Assembly (NCBI RefSeq): GCF_900157365.1
Contig: NZ_FUEZ01000003.1
Span: 992,001 to 1,056,000 of the forward strand
Length of the DNA: 64,000 bases
Origin: Mycobacterium numidiamassiliense
GTDB taxonomy: Bacteria; Actinomycetota; Actinomycetes; Mycobacteriales; Mycobacteriaceae
Direction of reading: 5' to 3'
Part shown: positions 17,518 to 27,065 of the stretch, piece after piece
How positions within the stretch are numbered: the first letter of the stretch is position 1
Layout of the letters: every line of letters begins with the position of its first letter
Notes under the pieces: model-generated
The model's database searches: none
What the model saw: the letters and a program-made list of their open reading frames with translations, nothing else
What the model was told of the DNA's origin: nothing
Program-made: the position numbers and the translations under genes

Positions 17518-18018
17518 ATGACCGAGGAATGTGCACAGTGCGGCTTCGTTTACGACCTCACTAAGGCCACGACCGCCGTCGAGGCCATCAATGAACGGGT
17601 CGGCGCGGCCGCGGCCGTATTGCGCGACGGCGACGTCGACGTGCGGTCGCGGCGACACCCCGAGGTTTGGTCGCCGCTGGAATACGGATGCCATCTGCGC
17701 GATGTGCTGCTCGTCCAGCGCGAGCGCGTGCTTGCCGCCCGTCGGGTGGATCGACCGGACTACCCCGCGATGGGACGCGACGAGCGGGTGGTGCACGACG
17801 GGTATGCCGAGCAGGAGCCCGCCGACGTGGCCCGCCAGCTGGCTGACGCCGCGCAGATGTTCGGCAACGCCCTGACCCGGTTGTCCGACGACGACTGGAA
17901 CCGCACGCTGCTCTATCACTTCCCGGAAACCAGCGAGCGATCGTTGCGGTGGGTCGCCATGCATACCCTGCACGAGGCACAACACCATCTGCGCGACATC
18001 ACCCACCAAATCGACTAG
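17518..18018 (+). CDS. DinB-family (YfiT-like) protein
   Basis: The 166-residue four-helix protein has the DinB/YfiT metal ligands: His in EYGCHLRDVLLVQRER (about residue 58) and the C-terminal HEAQHHLRDI (about 150-160). Some actinobacterial relatives are mycothiol-dependent transferases or hydrolases. An N-terminal CAQCG pair (Cys5, Cys8) is unusual and may bind metal. It starts 23 bp after yajQ on the same strand and may be cotranscribed. The enzymatic role is unknown. Confidence 0.75.
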   Translation: MTEECAQCGFVYDLTKATTAVEAINERVGAAAAVLRDGDVDVRSRRHPEVWSPLEYGCHLRDVLLVQRERVLAARRVDRPDYPAMGRDERVVHDGYAEQEPADVARQLADAAQMFGNALTRLSDDDWNRTLLYHFPETSERSLRWVAMHTLHEAQHHLRDITHQID

Positions 18019-18092
18019 CCGGGTTTCGCTGATCCGCTCAGCCGCTCGGCCCTAGGCTAGTGACGAGTCCCACAACTAAAGCGAGGTTCACG

Positions 18093-19571
18093 ATGACCCC
18101 TGAGGCCGACTTTGTCGACGTCATCATCGTCGGGGCCGGTATCTCCGGCATCGGTGCGGCATATCGGATCGCCGAACGTAATCCGGGTCTGACCTACACG
18201 ATCCTCGAGCGTCGCGCGCAGATCGGCGGCACGTGGGACCTGTTCCGCTACCCGGGCGTGCGCTGCGACAGCAGCATCTTCACGCTGTGCTTCCCCTTCG
18301 AGCCGTGGACCCGCCAGGAAGGCATCGCCGACGCCGCCCACATCCGCGAGTACCTGACCGACACCGCACGTAAGTACGCCATCGACCGCCACATCCGGTT
18401 CAACAGCTACGTGCGCGCGGCGAACTGGGACTCCTCAACCGACACCTGGACGATCACGGTGGACCAGGACGGCGCCAGCAAGCGCTACCGCAGCCGGTTC
18501 GTGTATTTCGCCAGCGGCTACTACAACTACGACCAGGGCTACACCCCCGACTTCCCCGGCATCGAACAGTTCAGCGGCACCGTGGTTCACCCCCAGCACT
18601 GGCCGGAAGACCTCGACTACACCGGGAAGAAGATCGTGGTGATCGGCAGCGGCGCCACCGCGGTCACGCTGCTGCCGTCGCTGTCGGAGCGGGCCGCAAG
18701 CGTGACCATGCTGCAACGCTCACCGACCTACCTGATCTCGGCTCCGAAGAACCGCCCGAGTGCCGACATTATCCGTAAAGTGTTGCCGCGCAGGATTTCT
18801 CACCTGACGATCCGATACTTGACTGCGGTACAGGAAGCGTTGTTCTATAAATTCGCCCAGAGGTTCCCCACGCCCATCAAGGCGATGCTGCGGCGCCAGG
18901 CGGTCAAGAACCTGCCCGACGGCTACGCCGTCGACACCCACTTCAAGCCGCGATACAACCCGTGGGACCAGAGGCTGTGCCTGATTCCGGACGCCGACCT
19001 CTACAACGCCATCGCCGCCGGGCGCGCCGACGTGGTGACCGACCACATCGAGCACTTCGACGCCACCGGCATCGCGCTCAAGTCCGGCGGGCACCTCGAC
19101 GCCGACATCGTCGTGACTGCCACCGGCCTGCAGCTGCAGGCTCTGGGCGGGACCGCGATCAGCCTGGACGGCGTCAGGATCGACCACCGGGATCGCTTCG
19201 TCTACAAGGCGCACATGCTCGAGGACGTGCCCAACCTGTTCTGGTGCGTCGGCTACACCAACGCATCCTGGACGCTGCGGGCCGACATCACGGCCCGCGC
19301 CACCGCGAAATTGCTGGCGTACATGACTTCTCACGGCTACACCCATGCCAGCCCGCACCGGGGCGACGAGCCGATAGCCGTCAAACCGTCCTGGGACATC
19401 ATGGCCGGATACGTTCAGCGCTCGGCCCACGAACTGCCCAAGTCCGGCACCAAACGCCCGTGGAACGTTCGGCAGGACTACCTCGCCGACGCACTCGACT
19501 ACCGCTTCGACCGCATCGACGAAGCGATGGTGTTCGGCCACGCCGGTGACCGGGCGCGCATCGCCGGCTAG
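18093..19571 (+). CDS. FAD-dependent monooxygenase, Baeyer-Villiger type (Rv0565c-like)
   Basis: The 492-residue flavoprotein has the FAD site GAGISG (14-19), the Baeyer-Villiger-like fingerprint FSGTVVHPQHW (160-170) and the NADPH site GSGATA (about 184-189). These enzymes insert oxygen into ketones or oxidise heteroatoms. In mycobacteria relatives include EthA, which activates thioamide drugs, and Rv0565c, the positional equivalent. The ATG at 18093 is preferred to the GTG at 18060 because homology starts at DVIIVGAG. It sits 81 bp before gpsA, same strand. Confidence 0.9.
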   Translation: MTPEADFVDVIIVGAGISGIGAAYRIAERNPGLTYTILERRAQIGGTWDLFRYPGVRCDSSIFTLCFPFEPWTRQEGIADAAHIREYLTDTARKYAIDRHIRFNSYVRAANWDSSTDTWTITVDQDGASKRYRSRFVYFASGYYNYDQGYTPDFPGIEQFSGTVVHPQHWPEDLDYTGKKIVVIGSGATAVTLLPSLSERAASVTMLQRSPTYLISAPKNRPSADIIRKVLPRRISHLTIRYLTAVQEALFYKFAQRFPTPIKAMLRRQAVKNLPDGYAVDTHFKPRYNPWDQRLCLIPDADLYNAIAAGRADVVTDHIEHFDATGIALKSGGHLDADIVVTATGLQLQALGGTAISLDGVRIDHRDRFVYKAHMLEDVPNLFWCVGYTNASWTLRADITARATAKLLAYMTSHGYTHASPHRGDEPIAVKPSWDIMAGYVQRSAHELPKSGTKRPWNVRQDYLADALDYRFDRIDEAMVFGHAGDRARIAG

Positions 19572-19652
19572 CTCGGCTACCCGGCGCGGACCTGCCGATC
19601 ACGCTGGAATGAACTCCTATTAAATGTGAGGTTTCGGCAATACGCTGACCAC

Positions 19653-20678
19653 ATGGCAGCCGAGAAGCGTGAACCCAAAGTCGTTGTCCTTGGTGGTGGT
19701 TCCTGGGGAACCACAGTGGCGTCGATCTGCGCACGCCGGGGCCCGACGCTGCAGTGGGTGCGCTCCGAGGAGACCGCCGCCGACATCAACGAGCATCACC
19801 GCAACACCCGCTACCTGGGCAACGACGTGATCCTGAGCGAGACGCTGCGTGCCACCAACGACTTCGCCGAGGCCGCCAGCTGTGCCGACGTCGTCGTGAT
19901 GGGCGTGCCCTCACACGGGTTCCGCGATGTGCTCACCGAACTGGGCAAGGAGTTGCGACCCTGGGTGCCGGTGGTGTCGCTGGTCAAGGGACTTGAGCAG
20001 GGCACCAATATGCGGATGTCGCAGATCGTCGAGGAGGTGCTGCCCGGTCATCCGGCGGGCATCCTCGCCGGGCCGAACATCGCGCGCGAGGTCGCCGAGG
20101 GCTATGCCGCCGCGGCAGTGTTGGCGATGCCCGACCAACACCTGGCGACCCAGCTGTCCGGGCTGTTCCGCACCCGCCGGTTCCGCGTGTACACCACCGA
20201 CGATGTGGTCGGCGCCGAGATGGCCGGCGCGCTGAAGAACGTCTTTGCCATCGCGGTCGGCATGGGCTACTCGCTGGGCATCGGCGAAAACACCCGCGCA
20301 CTGGTGATCGCCCGCGCCCTGCGCGAGATGACGAAGTTGGGCGTGGCGCTGGGCGGGGACCCGGAGACATTCCCCGGATTGGCCGGCCTGGGCGACCTCA
20401 TCGTCACCTGTACCAGCCAGCGCAGCCGCAACCGTCACGTGGGGGAACAGCTGGGCGCAGGCAAGCCCATCGACGAAATCATCGCATCGATGAACCAGGT
20501 CGCCGAGGGCGTCAAGGCCGCCAGCGTGATCATGGAGTTCGCCAATGAGTCTGGCCTGAGCATGCCTATCGCTCGCGAGGTCGACGCCGTGATCAACCAC
20601 GGGTCGTCGGTGGAGCAGGCCTACAGCGGCCTGATCGCCGAAACGCCAGGCCACGAGGTGCACGGCTCGGGATTCTGA
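19653..20678 (+). CDS. gpsA: Glycerol-3-phosphate dehydrogenase [NAD(P)+]
   Basis: GpsA reduces dihydroxyacetone phosphate to sn-glycerol-3-phosphate, the backbone of phospholipids. The 341-residue protein has the dinucleotide loop GGGSWGTT (14-21), the conserved LAGPNIAREVAEG, and the catalytic lysine region GAEMAGALKNVFAIAVGM with the downstream GLGDLIVTC signature. The length is normal. The start ATG 19653 is chosen over the in-frame upstream ATG at 19626 because homology begins just after it. It is equivalent to Rv0564c (gpdA1). The gene is followed by an AT-rich stretch and the SulP promoter. Confidence 0.95.
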   Translation: MAAEKREPKVVVLGGGSWGTTVASICARRGPTLQWVRSEETAADINEHHRNTRYLGNDVILSETLRATNDFAEAASCADVVVMGVPSHGFRDVLTELGKELRPWVPVVSLVKGLEQGTNMRMSQIVEEVLPGHPAGILAGPNIAREVAEGYAAAAVLAMPDQHLATQLSGLFRTRRFRVYTTDDVVGAEMAGALKNVFAIAVGMGYSLGIGENTRALVIARALREMTKLGVALGGDPETFPGLAGLGDLIVTCTSQRSRNRHVGEQLGAGKPIDEIIASMNQVAEGVKAASVIMEFANESGLSMPIAREVDAVINHGSSVEQAYSGLIAETPGHEVHGSGF

Positions 20679-20741
20679 GCAGCGGAGTTAACTAATTGAT
20701 TACAAAAATCTTTGCGTTCTATATGTCCCCGGCCCGTTAGC

Positions 20742-20771
20742 TTGACCCACGCTTGGCCGCGCCCATACCGT
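20742..20771 (+). promoter_or_regulatory. Putative promoter of the SulP transcription unit
   Basis: TTGACC (20742-20747) and TACCGT (20766-20771) are spaced by 18 bp. A start near 20778 would give a leader of about 150 nt before sulP. A near-palindrome GCTCAC-C-GTGAGC (20800-20812) with flanking GGCC arms lies inside this leader. Confidence 0.45.
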
Positions 20772-20790
20772 CAATCGGAGTAGCCAGGCG

Positions 20791-20904
20791 TTGCCGGCCG
20801 CTCACCGTGAGCTGGCCTCGTTGAAAATGCTTGCGCGCGAGCAGGTTTACGGCGATGTTGACTTGTCGCAATTGCGGGCCGGATATCAGGGCGTCCCCCG
20901 CTGA
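20791..20904 (+). CDS. Possible 37-residue leader ORF upstream of the SulP gene
   Basis: A TTG at 20791 with GGAG 10 nt upstream opens a 37-codon frame rich in charged residues (AAHRELASLKMLAREQVYG), ending 21 nt before the sulP ATG. It lies directly after the predicted promoter, so it would be the first frame on the mRNA. There is no paralog or known family to confirm coding. It may be a regulatory leader peptide or chance. Confidence 0.25.
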   Translation: MPAAHRELASLKMLAREQVYGDVDLSQLRAGYQGVPR

Positions 20905-20925
20905 CACCTAACGAGGGAAGCGACG

Positions 20926-22470
20926 ATGCAAGATACCGAACGGCAGCTTCACCACGGTGGGACGCACCAGCGAATTGCGCGCCTACGATCAATCATCCGG
21001 CACGACTTACCCTCATCACTCGTGGTTTTCCTTGTCGCACTTCCGTTGTCGCTGGGGATTGCGATTGCCTCGAATGCGCCGGTGCTGGCCGGGCTGATCG
21101 CCGCGATCGTCGGCGGCATCATCGTCGGTGCGGTCGGCGGATCGCCGCTGCAAGTCAGCGGGCCCGCGGCCGGGCTCACCGTGGTCGTCGCCGATCTGGT
21201 CTCCGATTTTGGTTGGGGTGTAACGTGTTTGATCACCGTCGCCGCGGGCGTTCTCCAGGTCGCGCTGGGGCTTAGCCGGGTGGCACGAGCCGCGCTGGCC
21301 ATCTCGCCCGTCGTCGTGCACGCGATGCTGGCCGGCATCGGGATCACCATCGCGCTGCAACAGGCACACGTCCTGCTGGGCGGAAAATCCAAAAGCACTG
21401 CCTGGCACAACGTTATCGGGCTGCCCGGTCAAATCATCGGGGCGCACCGGCCCGGAGTCCTGCTGGGAATTCTGGTCATCGCCATCCTGATCGCGTGGCG
21501 TTGGGCCCCGTCGAAGGTGCGCGTCATTCCGGGGCCGCTGGTCGCGATTGTCGTAGTGACCGTGATCTCGGTGGCATTTCCGTTCCACGTGAGGCGGATT
21601 GACCTCGACGGGTCACCGCTGGATGCGGTGCAGCTGCCTGATCTTCCCGACGGGGATTGGACCGCCGTCGCGATCGGCGTCATCACAGTCGCGCTCATCG
21701 CCAGCGTCGAGAGCCTGCTGTCCGCGGTGTCCATCGACCGGATGCACAACGGGCCACGCACCGACTTCAACCGCGAGTTGATGGGGCAGGGCGCTGCCAA
21801 CATCGTCTCGGGGACGATTGGTGGCCTACCGGTCACGGGTGTAATCGTGCGCAGCTCAACCAATGTCACCGCCGGCGCAAAGACCCGCGCCTCGTCGATC
21901 ATGCACGGCCTATGGATCCTGCTGTTCAGCATTCCCTTCGCGGGATTGGTCGACCAGATCCCGACCGCGGCACTCGCCGGCCTTCTCATCGTCATCGGGA
22001 TCCAGCTGCTGAAGCCCGCTCATATCGAAACCGCAATGAAGCATCGGGATCTCGCCGTCTACGTCGTCACCGCGGTCAGCGTCGTCTTCCTCAATCTGCT
22101 ACACGGCGTGATGATCGGGCTCGCGCTGGCCATCGTGTTGACCGGGTGGCGGGTGATCCGGGTCAAAGTCGATGCCCAGTGGTCGGGCGACGAATGGCGG
22201 GTAACCGTCGAGGGTGCGGCGTGCACGTTCCTTGCCCTCCCCCGGCTGACCCGGGTGTTGTCGTCGATCCCGCTGGGTCAGACCGTGACGGTCAACATTG
22301 CCGTCAGCTATCTGGATCACGCTGCGCACCAGGCGATTACCGATTGGCAACGACAGTACGAGGCCACGGATGGCGCGGTCCGGGTCCAGGGCGTGGTCGA
22401 GATAGGTCATTTCATTCGCCGGCCGGACACCGAACTCGTGGAAGGCGAAAGGCCCGAGGCGGCCGCGTAA
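20926..22470 (+). CDS. SulP-family inorganic anion transporter
   Basis: The 514-residue membrane protein has the SulP core: about 11-12 membrane segments from residue 28 to 420, the QVSGPAAGLTVVVADLV signature (about 78-94), and ESLLSAVSIDRM with NRELMGQGAANIVSG (about 265-300). These are typical of SulP carriers of sulfate, bicarbonate or dicarboxylates. The C-terminal tail (about 430-514) is short and lacks a clear STAS signature. No carbonic anhydrase or sulfate-assimilation gene is adjacent, so the substrate is open. The ATG 20926 follows GAGGGAAG. It is convergent with msrB, with 9 bp between. Confidence 0.85.
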   Translation: MQDTERQLHHGGTHQRIARLRSIIRHDLPSSLVVFLVALPLSLGIAIASNAPVLAGLIAAIVGGIIVGAVGGSPLQVSGPAAGLTVVVADLVSDFGWGVTCLITVAAGVLQVALGLSRVARAALAISPVVVHAMLAGIGITIALQQAHVLLGGKSKSTAWHNVIGLPGQIIGAHRPGVLLGILVIAILIAWRWAPSKVRVIPGPLVAIVVVTVISVAFPFHVRRIDLDGSPLDAVQLPDLPDGDWTAVAIGVITVALIASVESLLSAVSIDRMHNGPRTDFNRELMGQGAANIVSGTIGGLPVTGVIVRSSTNVTAGAKTRASSIMHGLWILLFSIPFAGLVDQIPTAALAGLLIVIGIQLLKPAHIETAMKHRDLAVYVVTAVSVVFLNLLHGVMIGLALAIVLTGWRVIRVKVDAQWSGDEWRVTVEGAACTFLALPRLTRVLSSIPLGQTVTVNIAVSYLDHAAHQAITDWQRQYEATDGAVRVQGVVEIGHFIRRPDTELVEGERPEAAA

Positions 22471-22479
22471 ACGCCGGTG

Positions 22480-23022
22480 CTACGCGGGCCGGAACCGCAG
22501 CGCCACGCCGTTCATGCAGTACCGCAGGCCCGTTGGTTGGGGGCCGTCGTCGAAGACGTGGCCGAGGTGCCCGCCGCAGCGGCTGCACAGCACCTCGGTA
22601 CGGGCCATGCCCAGGGTGCTGTCCTGCTTCTCGAGTACGGCGTTGGGCAGGGCCTTCCAGAAGCTCGGCCAGCCGGTGCCGCTGTCGAACTTGGTGGTGG
22701 ACGAGAAGAGGTCCTGCGCGCAGCCCGCACACCCGAAGATCCCGGTGCGGTGCTCATCATTGAGCGGGCTGCTGTAGGGCGACTCGGTAGCCGCCGTGCG
22801 CAGCACGGCGTACTGCTGCGGGGTCAGAAGTTGCCGCCACTCCGCGTCGGTATGGGTGACCGCGAATGCATCGGTCGGCATGCCCGGCGCAGCGGCCGCA
22901 AGGGGGGCACCCTGTGCGATACACCCGGCGAGCGCGCCCAACACCGCGGCGCCGAGCAATATGCGCCTGCGGGTCACATCCGGCCGCGACGACGGTGGCG
23001 TGGGGGAAGTCATCTTCCCCAT
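22480..23022 (-). CDS. msrB: Exported peptide-methionine (R)-S-oxide reductase (MsrB)
   Basis: MsrB repairs methionine-R-sulfoxide in proteins. The catalytic domain (about 52-178) shows zinc pairs C98/C101 and C146/C149, the motifs FDSGTGWPSFW and GGHLGHVF, and the nucleophile C169 in GLRYCMNG. Unlike cytosolic MsrB it has an N-terminal export signal: TRRR at 17-20, a hydrophobic stretch, and LAGC ending at Cys34. This fits a Tat signal, possibly with lipidation. The length of 180 reflects this extension. An internal ATG at codon 4 is an alternative start. It lies beside htpX, another envelope quality-control gene. Confidence 0.9.
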   Translation of the reverse strand: MGKMTSPTPPSSRPDVTRRRILLGAAVLGALAGCIAQGAPLAAAAPGMPTDAFAVTHTDAEWRQLLTPQQYAVLRTAATESPYSSPLNDEHRTGIFGCAGCAQDLFSSTTKFDSGTGWPSFWKALPNAVLEKQDSTLGMARTEVLCSRCGGHLGHVFDDGPQPTGLRYCMNGVALRFRPA

Positions 23023-23046
23023 CGTAGGCCGTTCGCCGCCGCGCCG

Positions 23047-23916
23047 TCAGTCCCGCGCCATCGCCTCTAACCGGCGGATACGGTCCTCGATCGGCGGGTG
23101 CGTGGAAAACAGCGAGCCGATGCGCTCACCCGTACGAAACGGGTTGGCGATCATCAGGTGTGCCTGGCTCGCCAGTTGCGGCTCCGGCGGCAACGGCGCC
23201 GCCTGCACGCCCCCGGAGATCTTGCGCAGCGCCGTAGCCAAGGCCAGTGGGTCGCCGGTCAATACGGCGCCCGACTCGTCAGCCTGGTACTCCCGCGACC
23301 GGGACACGGCCAGCTTCACCACGGTCGCCGCGATCGGTCCCAGCAGCGAAACCAGAAGCAGCCCAAAGCCTCCCATGGGATTCTCTTCGTCGCGGTTGCC
23401 GCCGAACATTCCGGCGAACATGGCCATGTTGGCCAGCGCGGTGATGATCGATGCCATCGCCCCGGCCACGCAGGAAATCAGGATGTCGCGGTTGTACACG
23501 TGGGACAACTCGTGTCCCAGCACGGCGCGCAGCTCGCGCTCGTCGAGGATCTGCAGAATGCCCGTGGTGCAGCACACGGCGGCATTGCGCGGATTGCGGC
23601 CGGTGGCGAAAGCGTTGGGTGCGTTGGTGTCACTGATGTAGAGCCGTGGCATCGGCTGGTGCGCAGCGGTGGCCAGCTCGCGGACGATCCGGTAGATCAC
23701 CGGCGCCTGCAGTTCGGTCACGGGCTGGGCGTGCATCGCGCGCAGTGCCAGCTTGTCGCTGTTGTAATACGTGTAGATGTTGATCCCGACGGCGAACAGC
23801 ACCGCCAGCCACATCATCGTCGGCCCGAAAAGCCGGCCGACGAAAACGATAAACGCAGACATAGCGGCCAACAGGGCGAACGTCTTCAGGCCGTTGGCAT
23901 GGGAATGCCAGGTCAT
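23047..23916 (-). CDS. htpX: HtpX membrane zinc metalloprotease
   Basis: HtpX degrades misfolded membrane proteins. The 289-residue protein has two N-terminal membrane segments (about 12-30 and 33-50), the zinc motif HELSH (135-139), two further hydrophobic segments, and the third ligand in [11 protein letters not shown] (about 207-217). The ATG at 23916 follows a strong AAGGAGG. It is equivalent to Rv0563. It is 24 bp downstream of nothing on its strand; msrB follows it by 24 bp and could be cotranscribed, giving a two-gene envelope-stress unit. Confidence 0.95.
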   Translation of the reverse strand: MTWHSHANGLKTFALLAAMSAFIVFVGRLFGPTMMWLAVLFAVGINIYTYYNSDKLALRAMHAQPVTELQAPVIYRIVRELATAAHQPMPRLYISDTNAPNAFATGRNPRNAAVCCTTGILQILDERELRAVLGHELSHVYNRDILISCVAGAMASIITALANMAMFAGMFGGNRDEENPMGGFGLLLVSLLGPIAATVVKLAVSRSREYQADESGAVLTGDPLALATALRKISGGVQAAPLPPEPQLASQAHLMIANPFRTGERIGSLFSTHPPIEDRIRRLEAMARD

Positions 23917-24008
23917 CAGCGTCCTCCTTGAAAAGACCTAGAACACTCGCGAAATGCTGAGTACAGAATATTGAACGCCCGGGATGACCTTCCGGGTTCC
24001 ACAGCGCG

Positions 24009-25016
24009 CTAGCCGTGCCGGCTCACCGTGTATTCGACTAACGTCTCCAACGCGCGGCGGCCCGCAACATCGGGCAAAAGGGCCAGCTCATCGCGGGCTT
24101 GTGCGGCGTACTGCGCCAGAAAGTCCTTGGCCTGGGCCATGCCAGGCGACGCCCGCAACAACGTCAGCGCCTCGGTCACCGCGTCGTCATCTTCGACGGG
24201 TCCGGCCAGCAGTTCGCGCAGCCGATCTCCATCCGGTCCGGGTTCGCGCAGGGCGTACACCATCGGCAGGGTGTGCACGCCCTCGCGCACGTCGGTGCCG
24301 GGCAGTTTGCCCGACTCGTGGGAATCGCTGTCGATGTCGATGATGTCGTCCGAGATCTGAAACGCGGTGCCCACGATGCCGCCCAGCCTGCTCAGCCGGG
24401 CCACCACCTCGCCGTCGGCTCCGGAGAACATCGCGCCGAACTCGCCGGCCGCGGAGATCAGGCAGGCCGTCTTCTCGTACACCACCTTCAGGTAGTGCTC
24501 GATGGAGTCCGTTCCCTCGGCGACACCACGGGTCTCGCGCATCTGCCCGGTGACCAGCTGGGCGAACGTCTCGGCGATCAGCCGCACCGCGTCGGGCCCC
24601 AGCCGTGACACCAGCCGCGACGCCGTCGCGAACAAGTAGTCGCCGGCCAGGATGGCGACGTTGTTGCTCCAGCGGACATTGGCGGTCGGCGCCCCGCGGC
24701 GCACCTCAGCCTCGTCCATCACATCGTCGTGATACAGCGTGGCCAGGTGCACCAGCTCGATGACCGCCCCGGCAATTGCCACCTCATCGGCATTGGGGTT
24801 GGGTCCGATCTGCGCTGACAGCACGGTGAATAGCGGTCGGAACCGCTTTCCGCCCGCCTTGAACAGATGCGTCAGCGAGTCGGTCATGACCTGGTCGGCG
24901 CTGCCCAGTTCGAAATCCATGAGCTGCTCGATTTTCTCGACGCCATCGCGCACCGTCGCGGCGAACGCGGCATCGCCGAAGTCGAAGCCCGCCACCACCG
25001 TCGCCGGAGTACTCAC
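24009..25016 (-). CDS. grcC1: Polyprenyl diphosphate synthase for menaquinone side chain (GrcC1-like)
   Basis: This trans-isoprenyl diphosphate synthase elongates allylic diphosphates with isopentenyl diphosphate. The first Asp-rich motif is DDVMDEAEVRRG and the second DDIIDIDSD; GGKRFRP precedes them. The GTG at 25016 gives 335 residues, equal to my recollection of Rv0562, and sits 6 nt after a TATGTT -10, so the mRNA is probably leaderless. The longer frame to 25250 overlaps the divergent menJ and is rejected. Its place beside menJ, menG and menA suggests it makes the C45-type tail of menaquinone. Confidence 0.92.
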   Translation of the reverse strand: MSTPATVVAGFDFGDAAFAATVRDGVEKIEQLMDFELGSADQVMTDSLTHLFKAGGKRFRPLFTVLSAQIGPNPNADEVAIAGAVIELVHLATLYHDDVMDEAEVRRGAPTANVRWSNNVAILAGDYLFATASRLVSRLGPDAVRLIAETFAQLVTGQMRETRGVAEGTDSIEHYLKVVYEKTACLISAAGEFGAMFSGADGEVVARLSRLGGIVGTAFQISDDIIDIDSDSHESGKLPGTDVREGVHTLPMVYALREPGPDGDRLRELLAGPVEDDDAVTEALTLLRASPGMAQAKDFLAQYAAQARDELALLPDVAGRRALETLVEYTVSRHG

Positions 25017-25037
25017 CCGACCAACATACTGGTGAGG
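25017..25037. promoter_or_regulatory. Compact divergent promoter region between grcC1 and menJ
   Basis: Only 21 bp separate the two GTG start codons. On the minus strand TATGTT (25028-25023) is followed by 6 nt and then the grcC1 GTG. On the plus strand CATACT (25025-25030) is followed by 7 nt and the menJ GTG. The two -10 elements overlap, and both transcripts would be leaderless. Confidence 0.5.
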
Positions 25038-26258
25038 GTGAACACTAAGGCCGACGTGGTGGTCGTGGGCGCCGGACCTGCCGGTTCGGCGGCCGCTGCC
25101 TGGGCAGCTCGCGCGGGCAAGGACGTCCTCGTCGTCGACTCGGCCACTTTCCCGCGTGACAAGCCCTGCGGTGACGGGCTCACGCCGCGCGCGGTGGCCG
25201 AACTGGAACGGCTGGGCCTGGGCGACTGGCTGAACACCCGCATCCGGCACCGGGGCCTGCGGATGAGCGGTTTCGGCGGCGAGATCGAAGTGGATTGGCC
25301 CGGACCGTCATTCCCCTCCACCGGCAGCGCGGTGGCCCGCCTCGAGCTCGACGACCGAATCCGCAAGGTCGCCGAGGAATCCGGCGCGCGAATGTTGCTC
25401 GGGTCTAAAGCCGTTGCCGTACAACATGACTCATCGCAGCGCGTGGTCTCGCTGACCTTGGCCGACGGCACCGAGGTGGGCTGTCGCCACCTCATCGTCG
25501 CCGACGGCGCCCGGTCACCGCTGGGCCGAAAGCTGGGCAGGAGCTGGCACCAGGAGACGGTGTACGGCGTCGCGGCCCGCGGATATTTGACGACAGAACG
25601 CAGCGAGGACCCCTGGCTGACCTCACACCTGGAATTGCGGTCCCGCGACGGCACGGTGCTGCCCGGCTACGGCTGGATCTTCCCGCTGGGCAACGGCGAG
25701 GTGAACATCGGCGTCGGGGCACTGTCCACGGCGAAACGACCGGCCGACCTGTCGCTGCGGCCCCTGATCAACTACTACACCGACCTGCGCCGCGACGAGT
25801 GGGGCTTCACCGGCCCGCCGCGGGCCGTGTCGTCGGCGCTGCTCCCGATGGGCGGCGCGGTGTCCGGGGTGGCCGGGCCGAACTGGATGCTGATCGGCGA
25901 CGCCGCGGCCTGCGTGAACCCCCTGAACGGCGAGGGCATCGACTATGGACTGGAGACGGGCAGGCTGGCCGTCGAGCTGCTGGACTCGCGCGACCTGTCG
26001 ACGGTGTGGCCGTCGTTGTTGCAGCAGCACTACGGCCGGGGATTTTCGGTCGCACGACGGCTGGCGTTGCTGCTGACCTTCCAGCGGTTCCTGCCCACCA
26101 CCGGGCCCATCGCGATGCGTTCGGACACGCTGATGACCATCGCCGTGCGGGTGATGGCCAACCTGGTCACCGACGACGACGCAGACTGGGTGGCACGGGC
26201 CTGGCGCGGCGGCGGCCGCGTATCTCAGCTCATCGACCGCCGAAAACCGTTTAGCTGA
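25038..26258 (+). CDS. menJ: Menaquinone reductase (geranylgeranyl reductase family), MenJ
   Basis: MenJ saturates one double bond of the menaquinone isoprenoid chain to give MK-9(II-H2). The 406-residue flavoprotein begins with GAGPAGSAAAAWAARAG (about 11-27), has the family motif PCGDGLTPRAVAEL, and the second FAD motif WMLIGDAAACVNPLNGEGI. The GTG at 25038 fits the start of homology with Rv0561c; the frame reported further upstream is antisense to grcC1. It likely acts at the membrane face. It is divergent from grcC1 by 21 bp. Confidence 0.95.
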   Translation: MNTKADVVVVGAGPAGSAAAAWAARAGKDVLVVDSATFPRDKPCGDGLTPRAVAELERLGLGDWLNTRIRHRGLRMSGFGGEIEVDWPGPSFPSTGSAVARLELDDRIRKVAEESGARMLLGSKAVAVQHDSSQRVVSLTLADGTEVGCRHLIVADGARSPLGRKLGRSWHQETVYGVAARGYLTTERSEDPWLTSHLELRSRDGTVLPGYGWIFPLGNGEVNIGVGALSTAKRPADLSLRPLINYYTDLRRDEWGFTGPPRAVSSALLPMGGAVSGVAGPNWMLIGDAAACVNPLNGEGIDYGLETGRLAVELLDSRDLSTVWPSLLQQHYGRGFSVARRLALLLTFQRFLPTTGPIAMRSDTLMTIAVRVMANLVTDDDADWVARAWRGGGRVSQLIDRRKPFS

Positions 26259-26305
26259 GCCAACTTTCTTGCCCGCAATCGTACGCGTGCACAATATCAA
26301 CTTCA

Positions 26306-27020
<715 letters not shown>

Positions 27021-27052
27021 CCATTGGCCCGCGCCGGTTCAAACTCGACGTG

Positions 27053-27058
27053 TATAGT
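27053..27058 (+). promoter_or_regulatory. -10 element for a leaderless Rv0559c-type transcript
   Basis: TATAGT is followed by exactly 7 nt and then the ATG at 27066. The gene has no ribosome site, so transcription most likely starts at the A of the start codon. It may also be read through from the methyltransferase. Confidence 0.5.
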
Positions 27059-27065
27059 CCGGCTA

